Part shown: one piece after another, positions 52,285-61,290 of the stretch
How the letters are laid out: each line of letters starts with the position of its first letter
Position numbering within the stretch: position 1 is the first letter of the stretch
From: Asticcacaulis excentricus CB 48
GTDB lineage: Bacteria > Pseudomonadota > Alphaproteobacteria > Caulobacterales > Caulobacteraceae
NCBI RefSeq assembly: GCF_000175215.2
Contig: NC_014816.1
Location: 2,229,001 to 2,293,000, forward strand
DNA length: 64,000 nucleotides
Direction: 5' to 3'
Made by a program: the position numbers and the translations under genes
Notes under the pieces: generated by a model
What the model was told of the DNA's origin: nothing
Database searches by the model: none
What the model saw: the letters and a program-made list of their open reading frames with translations, nothing else

Positions 52285-54216
52285 ATGCGGACTAAGGGTT
52301 TCGCGCCTGACCGGCGCACGACGATCGGCCTGATGGCCGCCTTGATGGGTACGACCTTTCTGACGGCTTGCGAGCCGAAGGTTGAACCGGCTTCGGACGA
52401 TTCCGCGCCTCTGGCTCTGGTACGCAGCGCCAAAGATGTCCACTCCTATGCCGACCCCAATGTGGCGCGCGTGCGTCACGTCGATCTCGACCTCACCGCC
52501 GATTTTCGCGCCAAGGTGCTGAAAGGCACCGCCGCCCTGACGCTTCAGACCGCACCGACAGCCAGGCAGGTTGTGCTTGACGTCAAGGCGCTCGATATCG
52601 AAGGCGTCACCGATGCTTCTGGCGAACCGTTGAAATACGCGCTCGGCACGGCCCACCCTATTTTTGGCGCGCCGCTGACCATCGAACTGCCCCAAGGCGC
52701 ACAGAAGGTGGTTGTAAAGTACAAAACCACCGCCAATACGCAGGCCCTTCAGTGGTTAGACCCGTCGCAAACCGAGGGCAAAAAGCACCCCTTCCTGTTG
52801 TCGCAGGGCCAGTCGATCCTGACCCGCACCTGGATTCCGACGCAGGATTCCCCGATGGTTCGGCAAACCTATAGCGCCATCATCCGGGTACCCGCTCCGC
52901 TCAAAGCGGTCATGAGCGCCGAGATGCTGACGCCGGATGGTGAGGCGTCACCCGGCAACGGGGATTTACGCGCCTACCGCTTCAAGATGGATCAGGCGAT
53001 CCCACCCTATCTGATCGCACTGGCCATCGGCGACATCAGCTTCCGTCCGACCGGCGACCGCACAGGCGTCTATGCGGAAAGGGCAACGATAACCCGCGCG
53101 GCGGTAGAGCTCGAAGACCTCGAAAAGTTTGTGGCCGCCGCCGAAAAGCTTTATGGCCCTTATCGCTGGGGCCGCTATGACGTTCTGATCCTGCCACCCT
53201 CCTTCCCCTTCGGTGGCATGGAAAATCCGCGCCTGACCTTTGCTACGCCGACCATTCTGGCCGGGGACAAGTCGCTGGTGTCGCTGGTCGCCCACGAACT
53301 GGCGCATTCGTGGTCGGGCAACCTGGTGACGAATGCGACCTGGAACGATTTCTGGCTCAACGAAGGTTTCACCACCTATTTCGAGAACCGCATTATGGAG
53401 GAGATGTACGGCAAGGACCGTGCGCTTATGCTGCAAAGCCTTGGCTACAGCAGCCTTCAGGAGACCCTGGCCGGCGCCAAGGAACCGGGCCTGACGCAGT
53501 TGCATACCGACCTAAAGGGCCGCGACCCGGACGATGGCTTCTCGGACATTCCTTATGAGAAAGGCGCGGCCTTCCTGCGCCTCCTGGAACAGACCTACGG
53601 CCGAAAGAAGTTTGACGCGTGGCTTAAAGGCTATTTCACGCGCTATGCGTTCAAGAGCATGACCACAGCAGGCTTTGTCGAAGACCTGCGCGAAACGCTT
53701 CTCAAAGGTGATCCGGGTGCGGAGGATCGCCTGAAGCTGGATGAGTGGCTTTATAAGCCCGGCCTGCCGTCTAACGCCATCAAGCCGCAATCCGAAGCCT
53801 TTGCGAAGGTTGAGGCGCAAGTCGAGGCCTTCACCAAAGGCACCCCGGCCAAGTCTCTGGTCACCGAGGGCTGGGTGACGCAGGAATGGCAGCATTTCAT
53901 CGAGTCCCTGCCGGAAACCCTCTCTCTGGAGCAGATGAAGGATCTCGATACGGCCTTTGCCTTTACCAGCTCGCGCAATTCAGAAATCCTGTTTGCCTGG
54001 CTGAAACTGGCCATTGCGCACCGTTATGAACCGGCCCTGCCGGCGCTGGAAACCTTCCTCACCTCGCAAGGCCGCCGTCGCTTCGTCAGCCCGCTCTACA
54101 CGGCCCTGATGGCGCAAAAGGGCTGGGGCGTTGACATGGCCAAGCGCGTCTATGCGAAGGCGCGCCCGCTCTATCACTCAGTGACGCGCGCCACGGTGGA
54201 TGAAACCGTAAAGTAG
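52285..54216 (+). CDS. M1-family zinc aminopeptidase, lipoprotein
   Basis: A 643-aa peptidase. The N-terminus is a lipoprotein signal with lipobox LTAC before EPK, so it is membrane-anchored in the periplasm. The catalytic domain has the exopeptidase motif GGMEN, zinc ligands H337 and H341 in HELAHSW, and E360 in WLNEGF. The C-terminal armadillo-like part resembles leukotriene-A4 hydrolase. It removes N-terminal residues from peptides. The start has GGAG 7 nt upstream. Confidence 0.92.
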   Translation: MRTKGFAPDRRTTIGLMAALMGTTFLTACEPKVEPASDDSAPLALVRSAKDVHSYADPNVARVRHVDLDLTADFRAKVLKGTAALTLQTAPTARQVVLDVKALDIEGVTDASGEPLKYALGTAHPIFGAPLTIELPQGAQKVVVKYKTTANTQALQWLDPSQTEGKKHPFLLSQGQSILTRTWIPTQDSPMVRQTYSAIIRVPAPLKAVMSAEMLTPDGEASPGNGDLRAYRFKMDQAIPPYLIALAIGDISFRPTGDRTGVYAERATITRAAVELEDLEKFVAAAEKLYGPYRWGRYDVLILPPSFPFGGMENPRLTFATPTILAGDKSLVSLVAHELAHSWSGNLVTNATWNDFWLNEGFTTYFENRIMEEMYGKDRALMLQSLGYSSLQETLAGAKEPGLTQLHTDLKGRDPDDGFSDIPYEKGAAFLRLLEQTYGRKKFDAWLKGYFTRYAFKSMTTAGFVEDLRETLLKGDPGAEDRLKLDEWLYKPGLPSNAIKPQSEAFAKVEAQVEAFTKGTPAKSLVTEGWVTQEWQHFIESLPETLSLEQMKDLDTAFAFTSSRNSEILFAWLKLAIAHRYEPALPALETFLTSQGRRRFVSPLYTALMAQKGWGVDMAKRVYAKARPLYHSVTRATVDETVK

Positions 54217-54243
54217 AGCGATCCTTAAGGTTCTTGGATTAAA

Positions 54244-54274
54244 GTGTACGGAAAGTTTTATATTTTCCGTACAC
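54244..54274. promoter_or_regulatory. Perfect 11-bp inverted repeat at the response-regulator start
   Basis: GTGTACGGAAA-N9-TTTCCGTACAC ends 5 nt before the ATG and replaces the usual SD region. It could be an operator across the promoter of a leaderless transcript, or an mRNA hairpin that blocks initiation. Confidence 0.6.
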
Positions 54275-54279
54275 AAATC

Positions 54280-54684
54280 ATGTCTGACACCGCCTCCCGC
54301 ACCCTCCTTATCGTCGATGATCATGAGATCAATCGCCGTCTGGCATCGCTGTTTTTGCAGCCGCTCGGCTGGCGCGCCGTCATGGCCGTGGATGGGGCTC
54401 AGGCACTCGACCTCGCTAGCGTTGAACGTTTCGAGGTCATCCTGATGGACATGGTTATGCCCGGTCTGGACGGACTTCAGACCACGGCATTGCTGCGGCA
54501 ATCGGACGGGCCAAATAAAGATACGCCTGTGATTGCCGTGACAGGAATGGATGATCATCGCGCACAGTGGCGCAGCTTAGGCGTCACACAGGTGGTGCTG
54601 AAACCCTTTGATCCGGATCAACTGATTGCGGCGGTGGCCGAAGCCACCCGCCCACAATCAAGCGGCTATCGCATCAGCGCTTGA
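54280..54684 (+). CDS. Single-domain response regulator
   Basis: A 134-aa CheY-like receiver with no output domain. The acidic pocket (VDDHE), the phospho-acceptor D57 (ILMDMVMP), the switch Thr (AVTGMDD) and K108 (LKPFD) are all present. No histidine kinase is adjacent, so its partner lies elsewhere. It overlaps the convergent KDG kinase gene by 11 bp at the 3' end. An upstream GTG start would place the inverted repeat within the coding region and was rejected. Confidence 0.88.
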   Translation: MSDTASRTLLIVDDHEINRRLASLFLQPLGWRAVMAVDGAQALDLASVERFEVILMDMVMPGLDGLQTTALLRQSDGPNKDTPVIAVTGMDDHRAQWRSLGVTQVVLKPFDPDQLIAAVAEATRPQSSGYRISA

Positions 54685-55693
54685 CGTCGAAGCCGTCATC
54701 ACTGAGGAAGGCCTCCAGTTCCGCCACGGTGGCCAGCGCAAAATCGCCTGGCATGGCGTGTTTCAGGCAGCCCCCGGCAATGCCGTAATTCAGCGCCTCC
54801 TGATCCGACTTACCACTCAGGATACCGTGTAGGACGCCAGCGGCGAAGGCATCCCCACCGCCGATGCGATCGATAATACGCGCAATATCGTACGTCTCAG
54901 TCTCCAGCGTCTCGCTGCGGGTGTACATCAGCCCGGCCAGGCGGTTGTGATCGACGTTGATCTGTTCGCGGCGTGTGCAGATCAGGCGCTTTAAGTCCAA
55001 AAAGGCGCTGAAGGCGTGATCGGCGGCAGCGCGGCTGCGCTGATGGCTGCCCGCCTCACCGGCAAAGGTGGTCTTAAACACCAGTTCGATGTCGCGGTAG
55101 CCGCCGAAAATCAGATCGGCCTGCGCCATCAGTTGCGGGATCAGGCTGGGCGCATCGCCGCCCCAGGCTTCCCACAGCTTGGGGCGATAATTGCAGTCAA
55201 ACGAGACCTTGATACCGAGCGTGCGCGCCACCTGCATGGCCTTGAGCGCGCCCTGAAAGGCGTTGAGCCCCAGCGCCGCAGTGACGCCGGAGACATGCAG
55301 CCACTCAGAGCCGTCGAGCAACTGCGCCCAGTCGAAGGCCGAAAAGTCTGCCGTGGCAAAGGCCGAACCGGCGCGGTCATAGAGGATGTCCGACGGACGA
55401 TGGATGCCGCCGGTCGTCAGGAAATAGAGCCCCATGCGGCCCGAAGCCGTGCTCACCCGGCTGGCATCGACGCCGAAATAACGCAACTGCCCCACAGCTG
55501 CCTGCCCCAGATCATTGTCCGGCACCACGCTGATCATGCGCGTGGCGTGACCCAGCCGCGCCAGACCGACCGCCACATTGGCCTCCGCCCCGCCCACATA
55601 GGGGGTCAGTTCCGGCAGGGTGTAGAGCGGATCACGGCCGGCGGTGGACAGGCGGATCAGCAGTTCCCCGAAACAGGTAAAGGCTTTAGTCAT
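54674..55693 (-). CDS. kdgK: 2-keto-3-deoxygluconate kinase (PfkB family)
   Basis: A 339-aa PfkB-family sugar kinase. The N-terminal GELLIRLST, GGAEANVAVGLARLG and the C-terminal catalytic IDRIGGGDAFAAGVLHG (the usual DTxGAGD with Asp kept) are visible. SFDCNYRPKLW is typical of KdgK. It phosphorylates 2-keto-3-deoxygluconate from uronate breakdown to KDPG, the Entner-Doudoroff intermediate. This fits the pectinase operon 5 kb away on the same strand. The start at 55693 was chosen over an upstream frame. Confidence 0.88.
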   Translation of the reverse strand: MTKAFTCFGELLIRLSTAGRDPLYTLPELTPYVGGAEANVAVGLARLGHATRMISVVPDNDLGQAAVGQLRYFGVDASRVSTASGRMGLYFLTTGGIHRPSDILYDRAGSAFATADFSAFDWAQLLDGSEWLHVSGVTAALGLNAFQGALKAMQVARTLGIKVSFDCNYRPKLWEAWGGDAPSLIPQLMAQADLIFGGYRDIELVFKTTFAGEAGSHQRSRAAADHAFSAFLDLKRLICTRREQINVDHNRLAGLMYTRSETLETETYDIARIIDRIGGGDAFAAGVLHGILSGKSDQEALNYGIAGGCLKHAMPGDFALATVAELEAFLSDDGFDVKR

Positions 55694-55806
55694 GGCAGCA
55701 TTCCGTTGGCTTTTTGTTTGTAGGGAAGGGTTTAGAGCGCAACCCGATCCATGTGAAGCGCTTTTTGGGATTGGCCTCACGGAAAAGGCACGGGGTTGCG
55801 CCTTCA

Positions 55807-55837
55807 CAAAAAAAGAGGCGCCGGTGACCCGACGCCT
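55807..55837 (-). terminator. Terminator after the TonB oligosaccharide receptor
   Basis: On the minus strand GAGGCG-N12-CGCCTC is followed by TTTTTTT, 49 bp past the receptor stop. Confidence 0.88.
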
Positions 55838-55886
55838 CTCAGTCAGAAGGCTGTTGAACGCTTACGCTTACGAACTCTCAATCACC

Positions 55887-58808
55887 TTAATACTTGTAGC
55901 GGACGCCCAGATAGTATTGACGACCCGACTTCGAGTAGTCGTAAAGGAGATCCTGTGCGGTGTTGCCCTGCACGGTGTTATAGGCGATGAAGCGGTCATC
56001 GGCTTCGTTGGTCAGGTTGATGCCTTCGAGGATAAAGGTCAGGTTCTTGTTGATCTGATAGGTGACCTGAGCGTCGATATTGAAGGTTTCGTTCTTACCC
56101 CAGAAGTCGGCCGACGAGCCCGGATTGAGCTGCGACAAGTAGCCGTCGCGATAGGCGAAGGCGATACGACCCGACAGCTTGTCGTCTTCGTAGTAGGCTG
56201 TGACGTTCCACGCCTTGGGCGACAGGCCCAGCAGGTTGGCGCGCGTCGTCGTGGTGGCAGTTGCTGATGTGTAGTAGTCAATCTGCGACTCGACATTGGT
56301 GTAGTTGATGATACCGCCCGTGTGGCGCAGGAAGCCCGGCAGGAAGTGGAAGGGCTTCTGCAGCGAGATTTCGTAGCCTTTCAGCTCACCGCCCGGCGTG
56401 TTGACAGGGGTGGTGATCGTGTAAACGGCGTCTGCCGCTTCGTTGAAGTCAGCCGGATCATAACCGTAGTCTGACAGCTTGCCCGAGGTCTGGCGTTGCT
56501 GGATGTAGGACTTGATGTCCTTCTTGAACAGGGCGACCGTAAACAGCGTGTCCTTATCGACGTACCACTCGGCCGAGAAGTCGAGCGTATTGGCACGTAC
56601 CGGGTCGAGCGCCGGGTTGCCCGTGGTGATGGTCTTGGCCGTTGTACTCACCGAACCGCCGCCCGGAATGATCGACAGAAGCGTCGGACGCGCCATGGTT
56701 TTGGCTGCGGCAAAGCGCAGATAGACGCTCGGCACCGGCTGGATCATGAGGTTGAACGAGGGCAGATCGTCCTTGTACGACCGTTCAACGGTGGTCACCG
56801 TGAAGCCTGACGCCGTGCCGACGACACCCGTTGCCACCAGATTGGTTTCAACCTGACGCGTACCGATGTTACCGCGATATGGCAGCCCCGCGATCTCACC
56901 ACTGAAGTCAGCTTGCAGGAACCAGCCATTATCGGTTTCGCTGGCCACGCGGTTATTGGTGCGCGACGACGAATTGGTCGAGTTGGTGGTAAAGGTGCCC
57001 CAACTATTGGTGCAGTTACAGTCGTAGTTGAAGGTTGAGCGGATCAGATCAAGATTCGGGATCAGATAGGTGTTACCCGCGACCGAAACCGTCTGGCTGT
57101 ATTTGGCGATGTTGCTGTTGATCTCCGTCACGATCGCGCCGGCGGCGTTTTCGTCACGCGTAAGCGGGCTGGACGTATAACGCCCGAACTCAATTGAGTT
57201 GAAGTTATACTTCTTAGTCGAAACGCCCGCCTTGATCGTCACAGTATCGGTGAGATCAAACTTGGCATCCAGTCGAGTGGTGGTGAATTTGTTGGTCACC
57301 TGCTGTGGGCGCAGACGGATCAGCGAGGCATCGCCGCTTGCTGTGCTGGACGAATAGGTCCAGTAGCAGGCCTGATCCGGCGTACAACCATTATTCGAGC
57401 CATAGTTGAACTTCGGCGCCGTCATATCCGTGAAGTCGTAGGAATATCCATCAACATTATAGGATTCGAGCGTGAAGGTGGTTTGCTCCGGCGTATCCTG
57501 CACCGACTTCGAAGAGCCAATCATCAGCTTGGTCGAGAAGCGTTCGCCCCAGTTCTGATCCCAGGTCAGGTTACCCTGGGTGAAGGTCGTGGTCAGTTCG
57601 TCGAAGCGATGTTCCGATCGAATATCGACGTCGTTGAACGAGGCTTTAGTGATCGTACCCTTATCGTCTATCGTGTAGTTATAGATGTCCGTGCGGGGCA
57701 GGCCCTGATTATTGCGGCTGAAGGAAATGGCTTCGATTTCCCACTCGTCGCGGTTGGCGCCGAACTTGGCGTACATACCGTCCAGCGAAATCAGCGTACC
57801 TTCGAACGGGCGCATCTGGAACGCACCGGTGACACCCAGACGCTTTTGCTGGGTTTCAAAGTGGTTGTAGCGCGGAATACGCGGGTGCAGAGCGCGGCTG
57901 ATCTTTTGCGCTTCGCCGGTGAGCGCCGGGTTCTGCGTGCTGGTCTCCGTGGTGTTACAGTTCCGATTGGTGACGTTCGCTGTACAGGGAGCAATGGCGG
58001 TGAAGGTATTACCGCCATCGGTCGAGAAGCTTTCAAAGCGTCCGACGTTCGACGCCGAATATGCGTTTTCCCAGCGGGTGGTGTTAGCGCCTTCTTCGAC
58101 GACGGTACGCTCGCCATAGGCCACCGACAACAGGGCCCCGAGCTTGCCATCGGCCCAGCGATTGGAGATCATGAAGGTGCCGCGCGGCTCGGTCTTACCG
58201 GACTTATCATTATAGCCAAACTGCAAAGACGAGGCCATGGTGAAGCCCTTATAGTCGAACGGACGCGCCGTTTGCAGATCGACCGTGGCACCCAGAGACC
58301 CCTCGTCGACCTCGGCCGACATGGACTTGCGCACCGTTAGCGAGTTGAAGAGGTCGGCGGCGAAGACGTTGAAGTCAAACCCACGGCCGCGGTTAGTGCC
58401 GCCCGACGAATCCTTGGAACCCGTAGTGGCCAGCGCCTCAAGGCCGTTGATGCGCGTGCGCGAAAATTCTGAGTTCAGGCCGCGAACCGTGATCTGCTTG
58501 CCTTCACCGCCATCGCGGTCAATCGACACGCCGGGAATGCGTTGCAGGGATTCGGCGAGGTTCAGGTCAGGAAACTGACCGATGTCTTCGGCCTTGATCA
58601 CGTCGACCATGTCGGTCGAACGCTTTTTCTCGTTGATCGCCGTCTGAAGGCTGTTGCGGAAACCCGTCACGACGACGGTTTCGACTTCATCCGTCGCCGC
58701 TGGCGCGGCTTCCTGAGCCATGGCACCCGTGGCGGCCAGCGCCAGAACGGATACGCCATAGCGGGCGATTGCGGACGCAGTACGGCTGTGGTTGGACTTG
58801 GTTTTCAT
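55887..58808 (-). CDS. TonB-dependent receptor, Xanthomonas/Caulobacter oligosaccharide type
   Basis: A 973-aa outer-membrane receptor. The signal peptide ends ATGAMAQEA and the TonB box is VETVVVTGFR. The plug follows the TonB-Xanth-Caul subfamily, with SLQTAINEKKRSTDMVDVI, EDIGQFPDLNLAESLQRIPG and TVRGLNSEFSRTRING. The barrel is full length and ends YYLGVRYKY. Receptors of this group import plant oligosaccharides. Position beside GH28 and GH105 genes makes oligogalacturonide uptake the best guess. Two ACCGGTGTCA operator-like sites lie upstream. Confidence 0.95.
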   Translation of the reverse strand: MKTKSNHSRTASAIARYGVSVLALAATGAMAQEAAPAATDEVETVVVTGFRNSLQTAINEKKRSTDMVDVIKAEDIGQFPDLNLAESLQRIPGVSIDRDGGEGKQITVRGLNSEFSRTRINGLEALATTGSKDSSGGTNRGRGFDFNVFAADLFNSLTVRKSMSAEVDEGSLGATVDLQTARPFDYKGFTMASSLQFGYNDKSGKTEPRGTFMISNRWADGKLGALLSVAYGERTVVEEGANTTRWENAYSASNVGRFESFSTDGGNTFTAIAPCTANVTNRNCNTTETSTQNPALTGEAQKISRALHPRIPRYNHFETQQKRLGVTGAFQMRPFEGTLISLDGMYAKFGANRDEWEIEAISFSRNNQGLPRTDIYNYTIDDKGTITKASFNDVDIRSEHRFDELTTTFTQGNLTWDQNWGERFSTKLMIGSSKSVQDTPEQTTFTLESYNVDGYSYDFTDMTAPKFNYGSNNGCTPDQACYWTYSSSTASGDASLIRLRPQQVTNKFTTTRLDAKFDLTDTVTIKAGVSTKKYNFNSIEFGRYTSSPLTRDENAAGAIVTEINSNIAKYSQTVSVAGNTYLIPNLDLIRSTFNYDCNCTNSWGTFTTNSTNSSSRTNNRVASETDNGWFLQADFSGEIAGLPYRGNIGTRQVETNLVATGVVGTASGFTVTTVERSYKDDLPSFNLMIQPVPSVYLRFAAAKTMARPTLLSIIPGGGSVSTTAKTITTGNPALDPVRANTLDFSAEWYVDKDTLFTVALFKKDIKSYIQQRQTSGKLSDYGYDPADFNEAADAVYTITTPVNTPGGELKGYEISLQKPFHFLPGFLRHTGGIINYTNVESQIDYYTSATATTTTRANLLGLSPKAWNVTAYYEDDKLSGRIAFAYRDGYLSQLNPGSSADFWGKNETFNIDAQVTYQINKNLTFILEGINLTNEADDRFIAYNTVQGNTAQDLLYDYSKSGRQYYLGVRYKY

Positions 58809-58895
58809 AGTGTAACTCCCCGTTCAACCCGGTGCACGCTCTTACGGCGCGATACGCGGGCTATGGAGCCCGTTTTCGGGCATTATTGAAATTCG

Positions 58896-58935
58896 ACATG
58901 ATACCGGTGTCAAGCACACATGGTAACCGGTGTCA
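58896..58935. promoter_or_regulatory. Tandem ACCGGTGTCA operator-like sites
   Basis: TGATACCGGTGTCA (58899-58912) is a near-palindrome. ACATGATACCGGTGTCA is followed 23 bp later by ACATGGTAACCGGTGTCA. They lie about 90 bp upstream of the receptor. The symmetry suits a LacI- or GntR-family repressor; none is encoded in the window. Confidence 0.6.
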
Positions 58936-59260
58936 GTGGTTTCAGCTAGACATAAGCGCGTACAAAAGACAAGCGCCTTCGTTCAGGTTGATTAAAAGGG
59001 TGACAAATCTGCCATAGGTTCACTCCCTCTGATGGAGCGCTCTGACGGCGCTTTTGTGCCCATAGTCGGCGCGGCCCTTTAACAAAGGCTGAATGAAAAA
59101 GGTGGCGGCCTCTTCGGGCCACCACCGTTGTAAATTGATCACGCCTTTTTATCCCTGGGATCGAAAAGGCTGACCGCATCAGACCGTAGGAGACAAAGAG
59201 TTTCCCTATCAATCAGCGACATGGGAAATCTTTGGGCGGAACGCCAACCGTCAGTTTCAA
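58936..59260. other. Intergenic region between pectin operon and receptor
   Basis: No gene is seen. A further related site, TGACCCCTGGTGTCA (59261-59275), overlaps the end of the hydratase gene. Confidence 0.4.
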
Positions 59261-59272
59261 TGACCCCTGGTG

Positions 59273-60115
59273 TCAGCCGAGTTCAGGGCGCGTCTCGGTC
59301 AGGGTGACGGTCTTCAGGCGAATCTGCGTCGTCGCGTGGTGCGCACCTGAGTAGGTCACGACCGACGACTGCTCGGGCAGGATGTCGTGGATGCCGGTCG
59401 TCGCGCCCGATGAGATCAACTGGCCTTTTGTAAGCGGTCGGCCACGCGCCGCCAGATGTCCGGCCAGCCAGCCGATGGCCTTCAGCGGACCGCCGGGCAT
59501 GGTGAACAGGCCGCCTTCGCCCACCACCTGTCCGTCGATCTCGGTGGTGGCCGCATACCCCTTGACCACGTCTTCGCTTAAACTCTCGACCGTGCTTGAG
59601 GCATCAAAGGCCGCCAGTTGCGCCCCCAGAATGAGGCCGAAATTATTGCCGAAATCAGACGCGACGACGGTTGGCCCAAGCTTGTTGATCGTCGGCAAGG
59701 GGGAGCCGGCCATCTCGACACCGGCAAACAGTGCGTCGATCAGACACAGGGCCTCGGCCTCGGTATAGTCGGTCTTGCCCGGTTCAGCATCAACGCCGAT
59801 GCGGAAGACAAACTCCGCCTCGACCGCCGCGAAGCCATTTTCAAAAACCGGGATCTCGACCTCACCTTCGGAGGGCTTGAACAGGGTCTCAAAGATGGGG
59901 CCGGCCAGACGCTCGGTGCCGTGTTCGGCCTGACGCTCCGGCGCCAGGCGGCCGATCTTCCAGCCGATGACCGGGCGGTCCCACAGCCTGATCGCCTCTT
60001 CCTGAATGGCGTAGGAGTCCGTAAGCACCGCCGGGATCTGCCCTGGATAGTCGCTGAGGGCGCGCGCGGCGCGACGGGCGGAGACGAAGTTCTGGGCAAT
60101 CTCTTTCAGGCTCAT
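59273..60115 (-). CDS. Fumarylacetoacetase-superfamily hydratase (2-keto-4-pentenoate type)
   Basis: A 280-aa protein resembling 2-keto-4-pentenoate hydratases and related 2-oxo acid decarboxylases. GWKIGRLAPERQAEHG and the metal-binding VEAEFVFRIG (ExE) are visible, as is GLILGAQL. The family acts on 2-oxo acids with Mg2+. In a pectin operon it may act on a 2-keto-3-deoxy sugar acid, but this is inference. It starts by ATGA overlap with the GH105 gene. Confidence 0.82.
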   Translation of the reverse strand: MSLKEIAQNFVSARRAARALSDYPGQIPAVLTDSYAIQEEAIRLWDRPVIGWKIGRLAPERQAEHGTERLAGPIFETLFKPSEGEVEIPVFENGFAAVEAEFVFRIGVDAEPGKTDYTEAEALCLIDALFAGVEMAGSPLPTINKLGPTVVASDFGNNFGLILGAQLAAFDASSTVESLSEDVVKGYAATTEIDGQVVGEGGLFTMPGGPLKAIGWLAGHLAARGRPLTKGQLISSGATTGIHDILPEQSSVVTYSGAHHATTQIRLKTVTLTETRPELG

Positions 60116-61290
60116 AGGCTATCCTTTGTGCGCATCCCTTCGGACAGGGCCCACATGAGGGCCCCCACACCCTTGGGATCATTGGGGGTGATTTTTTCGG
60201 AGAGGTAGTAGGCGTAGGAGCCGTCGCGATAGGGCACATTGCCAAGCCCGGCTACGCCGCACACACCATTGAGCGCCGACGGCGTCACAAAGCGCGCGCA
60301 GACCGCTTTTAGCGACTCGACGCCCGTGCGGCCCATGGTTTCGGAGACGATGCTAAGACGCGCCGCCTTCATCAGGCCGTAGGCAACCATCAATGAGGCT
60401 GAGGCTTCTTCGTAATTGCCGTCACGCTGGCCCTGATCAACGACCTGATACCACAGGCCGTTATCTGAACGGAATTTGAGCAGGGCCTCAAGCGTGCGGC
60501 GAGTGATATCGGCAATATCGGCGCGTAACGACGGGCTAAACCCTTCCGACGCCTCATAGACATCGACCAGCGCCCCGATCCACCAGCCCATGGCCCGGCC
60601 CCAGACATTTTGAGACAGACCGGTCTGTTTGTCCGCCCAGCGCTCGGTCCGGCTTTCGTCCCACCCATGCGCGTAGAGGCCATTGTCTCTTTGCAGGGTG
60701 TGATCGACAAAGCGGAACTGGGCCACAGTATCGGCAAACAGGGCTTCGTCCTGCGTAATGCGGGCGTATTCGGTCTGGAATGGCTGGGCCATAAACAGGC
60801 CGTCCAGCCACACCTGATGCGGATAAATCTGCTTGTGCCAGTAGTTGCCGGACTGCGTACGCGGATGGTCTTTGAGCTGCGCAAACTGCACGTCCATGGC
60901 GGTGCGAAAACGGCCTTCGCCGGTTATGGCGTAGAGCGGAAAGAGGATCTTCCCGCCATTGACGTTGTCGATATTGTATTCCTGCGGATGGAAGGTTGGC
61001 ATAGAGCCGTCGGGCAGAACGCGGGTTTGCATCTCACCCAGAATATAGTCCAGAAACACAGGGTCTTTCGTCACCTGATAGAGGTCAAGCGCCCCTTTCC
61101 ACACGACGCCGTCTTCGTAGTTCCAGTGTGGGCGATAGGGTTCCCAGGTGCGGAAATAACCGCTGATAAAGGCGGGCACGGCGTCACCAAAGCGCGCCAG
61201 AGCGGTCGTCGTTTGCGGCAACAGATCGAATGCGCGCTGCGTTAATGCCGCGGCGACATCGACAGGGATATTGTGTTTCAGGTCGAGCAT
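60112..61290 (-). CDS. GH105 unsaturated glucuronyl/rhamnogalacturonyl hydrolase
   Basis: A 392-aa (alpha/alpha)6-barrel glycosidase of the YteR/YesR kind. Characteristic parts: HWNYEDGVVWKGALDLYQVT with the first acidic residue, YNIDNVNGGKILFPLY with the likely catalytic Asp, YPHQVWLDGLFMAQPF, and GWDES followed by NVWGRAMGWW. It hydrates and cleaves unsaturated galacturonyl residues from pectin fragments made by lyases. No signal peptide, so it acts in the cytosol on imported oligomers. It overlaps GH28 by 13 bp and the hydratase gene by 4 bp. Confidence 0.9.
   Translation of the reverse strand: MLDLKHNIPVDVAAALTQRAFDLLPQTTTALARFGDAVPAFISGYFRTWEPYRPHWNYEDGVVWKGALDLYQVTKDPVFLDYILGEMQTRVLPDGSMPTFHPQEYNIDNVNGGKILFPLYAITGEGRFRTAMDVQFAQLKDHPRTQSGNYWHKQIYPHQVWLDGLFMAQPFQTEYARITQDEALFADTVAQFRFVDHTLQRDNGLYAHGWDESRTERWADKQTGLSQNVWGRAMGWWIGALVDVYEASEGFSPSLRADIADITRRTLEALLKFRSDNGLWYQVVDQGQRDGNYEEASASLMVAYGLMKAARLSIVSETMGRTGVESLKAVCARFVTPSALNGVCGVAGLGNVPYRDGSYAYYLSEKITPNDPKGVGALMWALSEGMRTKDSL

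Noticed and set aside
54225..54243. CtrA-type box TTAA-N-TTAA upstream of the response regulator
   Set aside because: The spacing is 10 nt, not the 7 nt of the CtrA consensus.
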